Shown: positions 37,175 through 46,061, counted from the first letter of the stretch. The stretch is DNA of 64,000 nt from Acinetobacter sp. ANC 4805 (GCF_022549495.1 NZ_JAKZGD010000003.1:124001-188000); one strand, 5' to 3'. The notes: generated by a model not told the origin, from the sequence alone. Program-made: numbers and translations.

Positions 37175-37936
37175 TTAAACTTTTTGAATAAACAAATTAC
37201 GGTCAAAACGATATTGAGGGAAGAACACGCCATCTTTGGCACGTTCACCTGCACCAATCACCATGACTGGATATTGTTGATCGTTTAATTTCAAAATTTT
37301 ACGAACCAATGGTTCATCAAAGCCTTCCATCATACAACTATCAAAACCATAAGCACGTAAAGCCAATACTAGATTTTCACAGGCTAACGCAGTGGTTTTT
37401 GTCGCCCAGAGTTGGGTGTCAGCAGGATTAAAAGCGGTTACAGGCAGTTGTTTATCTAGCGTTCGTACCACTTTGAATGCTACTTTTTTAAAGTTACCCA
37501 AGGCATTGAAGTAACCTGTTTTATAATTGTATGGAATAAAACGATAATATTTTTGTACCATCGCAGGAGCTTCAGGAAATGGAAATTCGCTAATATTACG
37601 TTTTGCCATTTCATCAATACGGTCTGTACGTGCCACACATACAATTAATTCCGCAGCGGTTTTAGCCGCAAGTTGCCCTAAGCAAGCTTTGACTAATTGT
37701 TTTTTCTTACTTGGATTTTGCACCACATAAAAAGTCCAAGGCTGTAAATTTGATGAGTTGGGTGCAAGTAATGCCAAATCTAAGCAATCATCCAAAATTT
37801 CAGTTGGAATCGCTTTATCGGTAAATTTACGCACGGAACGGCGACTTTCAATTACTTTGCGAAAGTTAGCCACATCAATATCTTGTGGGGCAGCTTCGTA
37901 ATAACGATTCTTTTCGGTTTTTGTTTGATCTGTCAT
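37175..37936 (-). CDS. Nitroreductase family flavoprotein
   Basis: A 253-residue FMN-dependent NAD(P)H oxidoreductase. The N-terminal FMN-binding segment is VIESRRSVRKFTDKAIP near residue 30, followed by LALLAPNSSNLQPWTFYVVQ near 55-75. A C-terminal GxG-type segment is MVIGAGERAKDG near 228. The middle insertion (FPFPEAPAMVQKYYRFIPYN) is longer than in minimal members. The substrate is unknown. It is a single gene downstream of the enoyl-CoA hydratase terminator. Confidence 0.85.
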   Translation of the reverse strand: MTDQTKTEKNRYYEAAPQDIDVANFRKVIESRRSVRKFTDKAIPTEILDDCLDLALLAPNSSNLQPWTFYVVQNPSKKKQLVKACLGQLAAKTAAELIVCVARTDRIDEMAKRNISEFPFPEAPAMVQKYYRFIPYNYKTGYFNALGNFKKVAFKVVRTLDKQLPVTAFNPADTQLWATKTTALACENLVLALRAYGFDSCMMEGFDEPLVRKILKLNDQQYPVMVIGAGERAKDGVFFPQYRFDRNLFIQKV

Positions 37937-37986
37937 GAGCGATGTATTTTCCTTAAGTGTTTATATCCATATTGGGATGCAAAATA

Positions 37987-38021
37987 AAAAAACCACCTAG
38001 TTTTTTAAACTAAGTGGTTTT
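37987..38021 (-). terminator. Terminator after the enoyl-CoA hydratase gene
   Basis: The imperfect stem AAAACCAC(C/T)TAG with CTAAGTGGTTTT has T-runs on both sides and lies between the two minus-strand genes. Confidence 0.75.
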
Positions 38022-38042
38022 GATGAGTGCGCTAAGACCTGA

Positions 38043-38843
38043 TTAATTGAACTGAGAAAAATCAGGTTTACGCTTTTGCATGAATGCTTGTACGGCTTCC
38101 ATCATTTCAGGTGAACGTACACGCTGCATAAAGATTTCTGCTTCATCATCTACACAAGCGATGATTTCAGCTAAATCTTGTTTCATCAGTGCTTTGGTTT
38201 GCTTGATTGATGCGAGTGGTAAAGCCGCTAAATGTTGAGCTGTTTTTTGAGCTGTTGCATAAACATCTTCAACAATTTCATTGACTAAGTTTGCTTTGAC
38301 AGCGGTTTCTGCATCAAATTTTTTCGCTGTGAATAACAATTCAGCTGCTTTTTGATAGCCTGCTTGTTTCACCAGTAAACGACTTGCAGCGCCTTCTGGA
38401 GAAAGACCAAGGCTTACGAATGGAATTTGGAACAGGGCAGTATTGTCTGAAAATACGATATCAGCATGTAATAAGATGGTCACACCGATACCAATCGCAA
38501 CGCCTTTCACAGCAATAATTAATGGCTTAGAAAAACGTGCTGCTGCTTTTAATAATACAAATGGAGGTTGATCACCTGCTTTGCCTTCATGTGGCTTTTG
38601 GATGAAGCTCATGAAGTCTTTCATGTCATTACCCGCAGTAAAGTCTTGTTCTGCACCACGGAAAATGACGACACGAACATCTTTACTCGCATCAGCTTCA
38701 TCAAAGGCTTGTGCGATCCAGAGGTAAAGTTCACCATAAAGTGCATTTTTTGCTTCTGAGCGGTTAATGGCTAAGGTGAGTACGCCATCTTCTAAATTTG
38801 CTTGCAAATGTTGATGAGGTTGTTGAATACAGCTAAGCGTCAT
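38043..38843 (-). CDS. Enoyl-CoA hydratase/isomerase family protein
   Basis: A crotonase-fold protein of 266 residues acting on acyl-CoA thioesters. The first oxyanion-hole segment is RGAEQDFTAGNDMKDFMSF near residue 65. The second is KGVAIGIGVTILLHADIVFS near 115, where hydratases have A/G-G-G. Glu residues of the classical hydratase pair are not evident, so it may be an isomerase. The mid-chain E in SLGLSPEGAASRLL suggests the Glu of delta3-delta2-enoyl-CoA isomerases. Pathway is not shown by neighbours. Confidence 0.83.
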   Translation of the reverse strand: MTLSCIQQPHQHLQANLEDGVLTLAINRSEAKNALYGELYLWIAQAFDEADASKDVRVVIFRGAEQDFTAGNDMKDFMSFIQKPHEGKAGDQPPFVLLKAAARFSKPLIIAVKGVAIGIGVTILLHADIVFSDNTALFQIPFVSLGLSPEGAASRLLVKQAGYQKAAELLFTAKKFDAETAVKANLVNEIVEDVYATAQKTAQHLAALPLASIKQTKALMKQDLAEIIACVDDEAEIFMQRVRSPEMMEAVQAFMQKRKPDFSQFN

Positions 38844-38950
38844 CGTACTATCCTTGCTTTAATCCAGATTGATTTTTAAGTGTCCTCATTATGTCGCATA
38901 TTTTCTTGAATGGCACAACTGATGAGTTCACAAAAAGTGAAATTACGCCT

Positions 38951-39517
38951 ATGTACACATTTGACTATCTTATTTTTATTGGACGCTTTCAGCCATTTCA
39001 TTTTGCACATATGCAAACCATTGAAATCGCATTGCAACAGAGTCAACATGTGGTATTAGCATTGGGTTCTGCACAATCAGAACGAAATATCAAAAATCCA
39101 TTTTTAGCCACTGAACGTGAGCAAATGATTCTGTCCAATTTTTCTGAGGCGGATCAAAAGCGCATCCATTTTGTGCATGTGATTGATGTTTATAATGATG
39201 AAAAATGGGTAAAACAAGTTAAAAGTTTAGTCAATCAAGTGATTGAGCCCAATGCAAAAGTAGGCTTGATCGGTCATTTCAAAGATGAATCTTCGTATTA
39301 TTTAGCCTTATTTCCTGAGTGGGAAATGGTGGAGCTAGATAGTCTAAGAGATTCTATTTCAGCCACACCGATGCGAGAAGCGTATTATCGGGGAGAGATT
39401 CAAACTGAATTTTTTCCAAAGGGAACGGTTCAATTTTTGACTGAATTTAAAAATACTGAAGTCTATGCTGAGTTACAGCGCAAATATTTTGCGGGTGATA
39501 AAAGCAATTTAGCTTAA
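38951..39517 (+). CDS. NadM-like nicotinamide-nucleotide adenylyltransferase
   Basis: Nucleotidyltransferase that would join NMN (or NaMN) and ATP to make NAD. The HxGH-type motif is IGRFQPFHFAHMQTIEIAL. The ATP-binding C-terminal motif is SISATPMREAYYRG near the end of the core. I place the start at the ATG giving MYTFDYLIFIGRFQPFHFAH, since homology begins there. An in-frame ATG at 38891 would add 20 unconserved residues. Neither has a strong SD. Unlike some NadM proteins, no NUDIX domain is attached. It is divergent from the enoyl-CoA hydratase gene. Confidence 0.78.
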   Translation: MYTFDYLIFIGRFQPFHFAHMQTIEIALQQSQHVVLALGSAQSERNIKNPFLATEREQMILSNFSEADQKRIHFVHVIDVYNDEKWVKQVKSLVNQVIEPNAKVGLIGHFKDESSYYLALFPEWEMVELDSLRDSISATPMREAYYRGEIQTEFFPKGTVQFLTEFKNTEVYAELQRKYFAGDKSNLA

Positions 39518-39525
39518 CCATATTC

Positions 39526-40437
39526 TTATGGTTTTAATTCTTTCATCAGGAAATCAATAAAAACACGAATATGAAAAGACTCGTGTTTTTTTGACGGATA
39601 GAGCAGGGAAAAGGGGCGCGAAGTACCTGAAAATGCTGTTAGCACTTCAATTAATTCTCCATTTTTAAGCTCTTTTTCTACAATAAAACGATAAGTTTGT
39701 AATAAACCTGCGCTATGTTTTGCCAGTGTCACTGTACCTAAAATATCATCAAAGCAACGGATATTTCCTACGCTGTGATATTCAATCATCTGTTGATTCA
39801 AATTGAATAGCCAAGGTACATTTTTGCCCGTACTCGGGAGTACAAATTGAATGCATTGATGATGCTGTAAATCGTCAATGCTTTGCGGTGTACCAAATTG
39901 TTTTAAATATTGAGGTGATGCCACAACAACGAGTTCTGCGAGTTCGAGTTGACGTGCAATCAAATTTGAATCAGCAAATTGTCGCCCACGAATCGCTAAA
40001 TCATAACCTTCTGCAATAAAGTCCACATTTTTATTGGTCAGTTGTACATCTATGTCGATGGCTGGATATTGCTGTGAAAATTTTGCCAATAAAGGCAATA
40101 TTCGATAATGCCCATAAGGGGTTGGAACACTGATACGAATCAAGCCAGATGGTTGTTGGTTTTGATTTTTGAGTTGTTGTTCCGCCTCTAAAATTTGATT
40201 GAGTGCTTGTTTACATTCATCAAAGTAGATTTTTCCTTGTGCTGTCAAACGCACTTGTCGGGTCGTTCGTACAAACAGTGGGGTCGCTAGATGTTTTTCT
40301 AGGCGAGCAATCGAGCGACTCACTGCGGCTGGGCTGACACCTGCTTGTAGTGCTGCTTTAGAAAAGCTCTCATATTCCGCAACTAAGCAAAATAGCTCTA
40401 CGCTACTAAACATCATTCGTTTAAGTTGTTGAGTCAT
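39526..40437 (-). CDS. LysR-family transcriptional regulator
   Basis: A 303-residue LysR regulator. The N-terminal winged helix-turn-helix is VAEYESFSKAALQAGVSPAA followed by VSRSIARLEKHLATPLFVRT near residues 18-58. An effector-binding domain follows from about 90, with SGLIRISVPTPYGHYRILPLL. It is divergent from the GST gene with a 97-bp gap, so it most likely controls the GST-tautomerase-SnoaL cluster. The inducer is unknown. Confidence 0.88.
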   Translation of the reverse strand: MTQQLKRMMFSSVELFCLVAEYESFSKAALQAGVSPAAVSRSIARLEKHLATPLFVRTTRQVRLTAQGKIYFDECKQALNQILEAEQQLKNQNQQPSGLIRISVPTPYGHYRILPLLAKFSQQYPAIDIDVQLTNKNVDFIAEGYDLAIRGRQFADSNLIARQLELAELVVVASPQYLKQFGTPQSIDDLQHHQCIQFVLPSTGKNVPWLFNLNQQMIEYHSVGNIRCFDDILGTVTLAKHSAGLLQTYRFIVEKELKNGELIEVLTAFSGTSRPFSLLYPSKKHESFHIRVFIDFLMKELKP

Positions 40438-40534
40438 TGATTACACCATGTAAAAAATGATTTGAGTTGTAGGCTATTTAAGCACATAAATGTAAATAAT
40501 AAGATGATTTCATTGCTTGTAATGGAGTCAATTT

Positions 40535-41137
40535 ATGAAACTGTTTTATTCACCAAATGCTTGTTCTTTAGCACCACATATTGTTTTAAGAGAACTCGGA
40601 ATTCCATTTGAATTGATCAGAGTGGATTTACAGCAGCATTTAACAGAATTGAAGCAAGATTTTTATCAACTTAATTCAAAAGGACAAGTGCCTTTGTTGC
40701 AGTTTAATGATGGCTCTTTTTTAACTGAGGGCACTGTTATTTGTCAGTTTTTGGTTGATCAATCTTCTCGTCAGGATTTGTTAGCCGAAATAAATACCTT
40801 TGAGCGTTACCAAGTTCTTGTATGGATGAATTTTATTGCTGCGGAAATTCATAAAGCATATTCACCATTTTTCCATGAGTCCTATGGCGAAGAATCTAAA
40901 ACTGTCTTTAGTACGATTTTAAATAAACACTATGCATGGGTCGATCAACAACTAGATGGGCAAAATTATTTAACGGGAAGTAATTTTACGATTGCAGATA
41001 TTTATCTGTTTGTCGTAACACGATGGGCCGATTTTATTGGATTGAATTTAAGTCATTATATTCATTTGACTCAATTTATGCAGCGAATTGCTCGTCGTCA
41101 AACAGTTCAAGATGCGATTGCAGTTGAAGCAGCTTAA
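40535..41137 (+). CDS. Glutathione S-transferase
   Basis: A 200-residue GST. The thioredoxin-fold N-terminal domain is MKLFYSPNACSLAPHIVLRE. Cys or Ser near residue 10 is at the catalytic position as in beta-class enzymes. The G-site segment is KGQVPLLQFNDGSFLTEGTV near 50, and the helical C-terminal domain carries FTIADIYLFVVTRW near 150. SD AATGGAG precedes the ATG. First of a three-gene group with tautomerase and SnoaL-like genes, probably under the LysR regulator. Confidence 0.88.
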   Translation: MKLFYSPNACSLAPHIVLRELGIPFELIRVDLQQHLTELKQDFYQLNSKGQVPLLQFNDGSFLTEGTVICQFLVDQSSRQDLLAEINTFERYQVLVWMNFIAAEIHKAYSPFFHESYGEESKTVFSTILNKHYAWVDQQLDGQNYLTGSNFTIADIYLFVVTRWADFIGLNLSHYIHLTQFMQRIARRQTVQDAIAVEAA

Positions 41138-41176
41138 TCCTTTGGTCATCAAACAAAATTATAACAGGACATTGAT

Positions 41177-41380
41177 ATGCCTTATATCTTGATTCAAATT
41201 ACGAAAGAGAATGTTTCAACACAACAAAAGCAGCAGTTGATTAAAGAGGCAACAGATCTTGTGGTTCGTATACTGGATAAAGATCCTGCAACCACATTTG
41301 TGGTGATTGATGAGGTTGAAACCGATAATTGGGGTGTTGCAGGTGAATCTGTTTCTGCAATACGGCAAAGACAAAGTTGA
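41177..41380 (+). CDS. 4-oxalocrotonate tautomerase family protein
   Basis: A 67-residue tautomerase. Pro-1 after removal of Met is the catalytic base in this family, and the product starts MPYILIQITKENV as required. RQ/KDPATTFVVIDEVETDNWG near residues 35-53 holds the usual conserved region with an arginine or equivalent. The natural substrate is unknown. It lies 39 bp after the GST gene and 9 bp before the SnoaL-like gene. Confidence 0.87.
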   Translation: MPYILIQITKENVSTQQKQQLIKEATDLVVRILDKDPATTFVVIDEVETDNWGVAGESVSAIRQRQS

Positions 41381-41389
41381 GTATCTAAA

Positions 41390-41770
41390 ATGCAAAATAA
41401 TTCGATAACTGAGATTCAACAGCAACTCGAAAAATACTTCGATGCTTTGTATTTTTGTGATGTGAACCTGCTGAGTGATGTTTTTCATCCTGATGCTGTG
41501 TATATCAATGCAACTGATCAGCCTGTCTTAGGACTCAGTATGTCTGAATACTTTCCGATTGTTGCAAGCAGGATTTCTCCTGCTTCAAAACAACAGTTGA
41601 GACAAGATAAAATTATTTCCATCAACATGATTCATGATCAGTTGGCGATGGTACATGTTGAGTGTGTGATTCAGCCTAAATATTTTTATGATGCACTTAC
41701 ATTTGTACAAAAAGAGGGTGAGTGGAAAATTATTTCTAAAGTCTTTCATTATCAACTTTTAGAAGATTAA
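41390..41770 (+). CDS. SnoaL-like/NTF2-fold protein
   Basis: A 126-residue NTF2-fold protein of the putative lumazine-binding/SnoaL group. The pattern is a helical start (ITEIQQQLEKYFDALYFCDVNLLSDVFHPDAVYI) then strands ending in GEWKIISKVFHYQ. The fold binds small polyketide-like or steroid-like ligands in known cases; nothing shows the ligand here. Third gene of the GST cluster, convergent and abutting the VOC gene with no gap. Confidence 0.8.
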   Translation: MQNNSITEIQQQLEKYFDALYFCDVNLLSDVFHPDAVYINATDQPVLGLSMSEYFPIVASRISPASKQQLRQDKIISINMIHDQLAMVHVECVIQPKYFYDALTFVQKEGEWKIISKVFHYQLLED

Positions 41771-42133
41771 TTAAGCATCTTCCCAAAAGATCAGTCGATT
41801 TGAAAAAGGATCAGTCATACTGAGTTCTAATGTTTCCCAGTCTGTTTTTTCGATTTGAGGTTTAGCAAATTGATAGTGCTTTGCCTCAAGTTCAGTATGT
41901 AGAAAAGTAAGATTTTCCCAATAAATACGGATCGCACTATGTGGACTTGCATCCCCAAAATGTTCTGTTAGGTGGATGATGCAATCATCTTTGGATATTT
42001 GTAAATATGAAGGGAAGTTGTCTGCAAATTTATGCTGCCAGTCGAGTTGGAAGCCTAAATAATCTAGATAAAATGTTTGAGCTAATTCAATATCAAAAAT
42101 ACGGAAAATAGGGGTGATTGAACCAGATTGCAT
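41771..42133 (-). CDS. VOC-superfamily (glyoxalase/bleomycin-resistance-like) protein
   Basis: A 120-residue protein of the vicinal oxygen chelate fold. Starts MQSGSITPIFRIFDIELAQT, then FYLDYLGFQLDWQHKF. Possible metal ligands are His in CIIHLTEHFGD near residue 55 and Glu in the last strand (NRLIFWED). Its similarity is to small bleomycin-resistance-like proteins; actual resistance is not implied. It is followed 12 bp downstream (upstream on minus) by the CAP-domain gene. Confidence 0.82.
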   Translation of the reverse strand: MQSGSITPIFRIFDIELAQTFYLDYLGFQLDWQHKFADNFPSYLQISKDDCIIHLTEHFGDASPHSAIRIYWENLTFLHTELEAKHYQFAKPQIEKTDWETLELSMTDPFSNRLIFWEDA

Positions 42134-42145
42134 TATTCGTCCTTG

Positions 42146-42718
42146 CTAGCGAACACCAAATTGTTGCGTCCAGTAGCTCTTTTGTTTGGTGGATTGGTCA
42201 AATGTACAGGCAATGGCATAGTCTGTAAATTTAGGATGCATGAGATTACTACAATGTACTGGGCTCGCAAGCCATACCGACATCACTTCATTTAAATTTT
42301 TTTGTCCTCTTGCAACATTTTCACCGCCACCTCGACCTTTAAATTCAGATTGTTTTAGACGTGCTTTTAAATATAATCCAGTGCTACTGATATGTCCAAG
42401 TATGTTGTGACTTGCCATATCTTCGGCATGAGCAAAAGCACTTTGATATAAGTGCCGATTCCATGTTAAGGGTGCAGCAGCAGCGAAATGTTGCTGACCA
42501 CATTGGCGTGGATGCTGACGAATTTCATTAATGGCATGGATAATCACTTGCTGATAGGCAGGGTTTTGTAAGTCTTGGCAGCGTATTTCCGTTGTTTCGA
42601 TTTGAATTTGTGCTACTGATGTTGCATTTTCTTGAGGTGTAGTCGTTGGGGCACTTGTATTGCATGCAGATAGAAGAATGAAACCAAGTAATGAGCAAAA
42701 TAAGTTGCGCTGATTCAT
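42146..42718 (-). CDS. CAP/SCP-domain lipoprotein
   Basis: A 190-residue lipoprotein, with signal peptide MNQRNLFCSLLGFILLSAC and lipobox LSAC. The CAP domain has HAEDMASHNILGHISSTGLY near residue 95, where His and Glu/Asp form the typical pocket. GGGENVARGQKNLNEVMSVW follows near 130, and SPVHCSNLMHPKFTDYAIAC near 150. The ATG at 42718 is used; the frame also runs to a TTG at 42724. Such bacterial CAP proteins are poorly characterised. It is located in the envelope by its lipobox. Confidence 0.85.
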   Translation of the reverse strand: MNQRNLFCSLLGFILLSACNTSAPTTTPQENATSVAQIQIETTEIRCQDLQNPAYQQVIIHAINEIRQHPRQCGQQHFAAAAPLTWNRHLYQSAFAHAEDMASHNILGHISSTGLYLKARLKQSEFKGRGGGENVARGQKNLNEVMSVWLASPVHCSNLMHPKFTDYAIACTFDQSTKQKSYWTQQFGVR

Positions 42719-42791
42719 TTTCAATATCTTTAATTATTTTAATCTTTTTATCATACGCTAAGGCTGAAGTGTGGAGCAATTTACACACATC

Positions 42792-42821
42792 AAAAAAGCG
42801 AGTATGGAACTCGCTTTTTTT
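42792..42821 (-). terminator. Terminator after the Bcp gene
   Basis: The perfect stem AAAAAGCGAGT/ACTCGCTTTTT with loop ATGGA lies 12 bases past the bcp-like stop. A- and T-runs on both sides allow bidirectional use. Confidence 0.88.
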
Positions 42822-42832
42822 GTTACCTAAGA

Positions 42833-43297
42833 TTATGAAGCCGCTTGTAGTGCTTTTAAATCTTGCAATACTTGCTCAGCATGTCCAGCAGCTTTGACTT
42901 TTCGATAGCTTTTTACCAGTTGCTGATTGTGGAAAATAAAGGTTGAGCGTTCGATGCCCATCACTTGTTTGCCATACATATTTTTTTCTTTAATCACATC
43001 GAAATGTTTGCACAAGATTTCTTCTTTATCACTAATTAAATCAATCGTGAGCGATTGTTTCTCAGTGAAGTTTTGATGTGCTTTGACTGAGTCGCGTGAT
43101 ACCCCAAGAATTTGGCAATTTAAAGCATCAAATTGATCTTTTAAGCATGAAAAGCCGATCGCTTGAGTCGTACAGCCTGGTGTTGAATCTTTTGGGTAAA
43201 AATAGAGTACTAACCATTCATTGGTGAGTTCAGCTAGATTCACTTCACCTTGTGTTGTTGGAAAAGTATGGTTCGGTAGTTGAATATTCTCAGACAT
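42833..43297 (-). CDS. Bcp-type peroxiredoxin with unusual cysteine spacing
   Basis: A 154-residue thiol peroxidase of the Bcp/PrxQ group, which reduces hydroperoxides. The peroxidatic Cys is in DSTPGCTTQAIGF near residue 42. In E. coli Bcp a second Cys lies five residues later; here that position is Ile and another Cys occurs nine residues after the first (GFSCLKDQ). Two further Cys lie at NCQILG and ILCKHF. The protein may use a different resolving Cys or act as 1-Cys. It is 19 bp after the PP-loop gene. Confidence 0.85.
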   Translation of the reverse strand: MSENIQLPNHTFPTTQGEVNLAELTNEWLVLYFYPKDSTPGCTTQAIGFSCLKDQFDALNCQILGVSRDSVKAHQNFTEKQSLTIDLISDKEEILCKHFDVIKEKNMYGKQVMGIERSTFIFHNQQLVKSYRKVKAAGHAEQVLQDLKALQAAS

Positions 43298-43316
43298 TTC
43301 GATTCCTTCAATAAAA

Positions 43317-44003
43317 CTAAAGTTGGTCTAGTTCAAGTGGTAAAAAAGCATATTCTTCATGATAAACAATATCACCCTGTCGTACAGGAATTGCTTTGTT
43401 AAAAATTGGTCCATCAATAACCGTGGTATGGAACTCACCACCTTCGCCACACGGATCTATACCGCGATTTTCTAATTCTTGGATGTATTCTAAAGTCAGG
43501 ATCTTACCCAAATCGTCAATTTGCATACCAAGCTTCAAATTTACCGTTACGATCACACTGCGAAAGCCAAGCTTGATAAATTCTTCAACGACTTCACGAT
43601 GAGGGCGTAGCCAAAGTGGCATGCCTAATTTAAGTCCGACTTGTTGGGTAACACGGTCATGCCAACAACCATATTTGGGCATATCTAGGTCGCCTGTGAC
43701 CAGTACTTCTGCGCCTTGTTGTTTAGCTTGCTGAAGTAGCTCTATAAATTTACTTTCATAGTCAGCCCAGCTTGAAGATGCCATAAAAATAGGTAAACCA
43801 ATAGCATCCGCTTGTGCTTGAATAATATCGAGTGGCATGGCATGTGAACGGGAGCGTTGTCCTTGTTCTTCTAACATGACAATTAATCCAGTCGCTTTGC
43901 CTGTTTGCATGGTATGGTACAGGGCAAGTGAACTGTCTTTCCCCCCACTAAATGAAACAATACATTGTCGTTGATGGGTATTGGTCTTCCATTGATCCTG
44001 CAT
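43317..44003 (-). CDS. Dph6-related ATP pyrophosphatase (PP-loop) protein
   Basis: An adenine nucleotide alpha-hydrolase family protein of 228 residues. The PP-loop is CIVSFSGGKDSSLALYHTMQ near residues 14-33. A conserved C-terminal block is RGIDPCGEGGEFHTTVIDGP near 192, which contains the ExGEFH signature of the Dph6/MJ0570-like group. Bacteria have no diphthamide, so the actual substrate is unknown. The ATG at 44003 is used rather than a TTG at 44024. Confidence 0.82.
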   Translation of the reverse strand: MQDQWKTNTHQRQCIVSFSGGKDSSLALYHTMQTGKATGLIVMLEEQGQRSRSHAMPLDIIQAQADAIGLPIFMASSSWADYESKFIELLQQAKQQGAEVLVTGDLDMPKYGCWHDRVTQQVGLKLGMPLWLRPHREVVEEFIKLGFRSVIVTVNLKLGMQIDDLGKILTLEYIQELENRGIDPCGEGGEFHTTVIDGPIFNKAIPVRQGDIVYHEEYAFLPLELDQL

Positions 44004-44055
44004 GGTGTAATTCAACTTATTCAAGATAAAAGAAATTTTAACAGAACTGATAAAA

Positions 44056-44086
44056 AAGCCTGCATAAATGCAGGCTTCATTTTTAA
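44056..44086 (-). terminator. Terminator after the cysteine-containing periplasmic gene
   Basis: The perfect 10-bp stem AAGCCTGCAT/ATGCAGGCTT with a 2-nt loop is followed on the minus strand by TTTTTT. Confidence 0.85.
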
Positions 44087-44096
44087 CAATATACGC

Positions 44097-44522
44097 TTAT
44101 TTTTTCGGAGCTTGCGTTTGTTGCTGCTGAGCTGCTTTCATTGCTTCTTCAGTCAATTTTTCTAATTTAGTTACTAGTGGTGCGCCTAAACAAGCTTGTA
44201 ATTCTTTATTTTGCTGCTGTACAAAGCCTAAAGAACTTGGGCTTTTCTTCGCATTGATGGCACTTTGGATTTCCCATTTCTGTGCTTCAGTCACTTTACC
44301 TTGAGCGTCAATTTGGCATCCACAGAACTTGCTTACTTCTGCTGCTGACAATTTACCGCCTTTAGTGGTCTGTTCTTTACAAACATTAATTAAACCAGCT
44401 TTTACATTGGTACTTTTATATGCAGCTTGTAATGGATTATCTGCTGCGTGCGTTGCTGTTGCAAATAAAGCCGCAGCTGACATCATTGTAGAAAGAATAA
44501 GATTTGATTTGAAAAACTTCAT
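44097..44522 (-). CDS. Periplasmic protein of unknown function with four cysteines
   Basis: A 141-residue exported protein with signal peptide MKFFKSNLILSTMMSAAALF ending near ATATHA before ADN. The mature part is helical and holds four Cys (VCKEQTT, KFCGCQID, QACLGAP). They may form two disulfides in a small helical bundle. The C terminus is Gln/Ala/Lys-rich (AAQQQQTQAPKK). Neither the neighbours nor the sequence suggest a function; similar short proteins are common in Acinetobacter as hypotheticals. It is monocistronic, with a terminator. Confidence 0.78.
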   Translation of the reverse strand: MKFFKSNLILSTMMSAAALFATATHAADNPLQAAYKSTNVKAGLINVCKEQTTKGGKLSAAEVSKFCGCQIDAQGKVTEAQKWEIQSAINAKKSPSSLGFVQQQNKELQACLGAPLVTKLEKLTEEAMKAAQQQQTQAPKK

Positions 44523-44552
44523 ATATTGTACCTAATGATTGCCCTATATCGT

Positions 44553-45233
44553 TTATTCAGTATAACGTGTAGGGTCCGTAATACCTGCTTCGATGAAACC
44601 TTGTTGACGTAAACGGCAACTGTCGCATTTGCCACACGCACGTCCTTGAGCATCTGCCTGATAGCAGGATACCGTTTGGCTATAGTCTACGCCATGTTCG
44701 ATGCCTAAGCGTATAATATTCGCTTTGGATAAATGTAACAGAGGTGTTTCAATTTTAAGAGGTTTTCCTTCTACACCAGCCTTGGTTGCAAGACGGGCTA
44801 GATTGGCAAAAGCGTCAATAAATTCAGGACGACAATCTGGATATCCTGAATAATCAACAGCATTTACGCCGATCACGATGGCTTCAGCATCAAAAACTTC
44901 TGCTGCTGCAAGTGCATAAGATAAGAAAATTGTGTTACGTGCTGGAACATAAGTGACAGGAATCCCTTCTTGTAATTGTTCTGGGACTTCAATGTTATGA
45001 TCCGTCAGCGCTGAGCCACCTAAATTACCTAAATCAATATTAATGACACGGTGTTGTACACCTGCATGTTGTGCAATAATTTTGGCTGCATCAAGTTCAG
45101 TCGTTGACCGTTGACCATACATAAAACTTAAAGCGATACATTCATAGTTTGCTTGTGCCCAAGCAAGGCATGTCGTTGAGTCCAAGCCGCCAGACAATAA
45201 TACGATGGCACGAGAACGCATATTATTTTCCAT
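44553..45233 (-). CDS. queC: 7-cyano-7-deazaguanine synthase QueC
   Basis: Converts 7-carboxy-7-deazaguanine to preQ0 with ATP and ammonia, in queuosine synthesis. The 226-residue product has the PP-loop [17 protein letters not shown] near residue 10. A zinc site of four Cys ([22 protein letters not shown]) falls near 190-210. It lies 63 bp after queE on the same strand, so both steps are together. Confidence 0.96.
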   Translation of the reverse strand: MENNMRSRAIVLLSGGLDSTTCLAWAQANYECIALSFMYGQRSTTELDAAKIIAQHAGVQHRVINIDLGNLGGSALTDHNIEVPEQLQEGIPVTYVPARNTIFLSYALAAAEVFDAEAIVIGVNAVDYSGYPDCRPEFIDAFANLARLATKAGVEGKPLKIETPLLHLSKANIIRLGIEHGVDYSQTVSCYQADAQGRACGKCDSCRLRQQGFIEAGITDPTRYTE

Positions 45234-45296
45234 GATTCAACCTAAAAATAAATTTGAAGAAAATTGATATTTATTAAACAGAGTATTGTGATCTTT

Positions 45297-46007
45297 CTAA
45301 CGACCAGATTCATCATTCCACAACAGTTTATGTAACTGTAATTGGAAGCGAACAGGGAGATGGTCATCTAAAATCCACTGTGCTAAGTCCCGAGCTAATG
45401 CAGGTAAGGCAACAGCACCTTTTTCAACTGCAAAAGCAGGTGAGAACCATACTGTACTCACTTTTTCTTGCAACTGGAATTGTTCGAGTTGTTGTTTTGA
45501 CCATTCATAGTCTGCATGATTACAAATTACAAACTTAATCTGATCGTGCTGCGTTAAATAGTCAAGATTGGTCAATAAATTACGATGATCTTCTTTTGAT
45601 GTTGGCGTTTTTAAGTCGAGTACTTTGGAAACACGTGGATCAACTTTCGAGACATCTAAAGCACCACTGGTTTCTAAGGAAACGTTAAAACCAAGATCAC
45701 ACAGGCGCTGTAATAAAATCAGACAGTTTGGTTGTGCAAGAGGCTCACCACCTGTTACACAGATATATGGTGTTTTATGTTGGCTTGCTGTTTCAATGAT
45801 CTGTTCAAGTGACTGACGTTCGCCACCTTCAAAAGAGTAAGTCGTATCGCAATAACTGCAACGTAATGGACAGCCTGTTAAACGAATAAAAACCGTTGGT
45901 AAGCCAAAAGTATTCGCTTCGCCTTGCAAAGAATAAAAGATCTCTGTAATGCGTAAACCAGCCGCAGGATCTGAGACAGGAATTGCAGAAGAACGTAAGG
46001 AAGCCAT
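45297..46007 (-). CDS. queE: 7-carboxy-7-deazaguanine synthase QueE
   Basis: Radical SAM enzyme that makes 7-carboxy-7-deazaguanine from 6-carboxy-tetrahydropterin. The 236-residue product shows EIFYSLQGEANTFGLPTVFI near residue 23 and the cluster-binding C-x3-C-x2-C in TGCPLRCSYCDTTYSF near 48. GGEPLAQ follows near 86. The N terminus (MASLRSSAIPVSDPAAGLR) is about 18 residues longer than in minimal QueE proteins; a later start is possible but no ATG is available before RITEIF. Confidence 0.95.
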   Translation of the reverse strand: MASLRSSAIPVSDPAAGLRITEIFYSLQGEANTFGLPTVFIRLTGCPLRCSYCDTTYSFEGGERQSLEQIIETASQHKTPYICVTGGEPLAQPNCLILLQRLCDLGFNVSLETSGALDVSKVDPRVSKVLDLKTPTSKEDHRNLLTNLDYLTQHDQIKFVICNHADYEWSKQQLEQFQLQEKVSTVWFSPAFAVEKGAVALPALARDLAQWILDDHLPVRFQLQLHKLLWNDESGR

Positions 46008-46061
46008 AAACAGTTACCACAAACAGGTGCTATACAAGTAGCATATTACATAAAAACAAAA

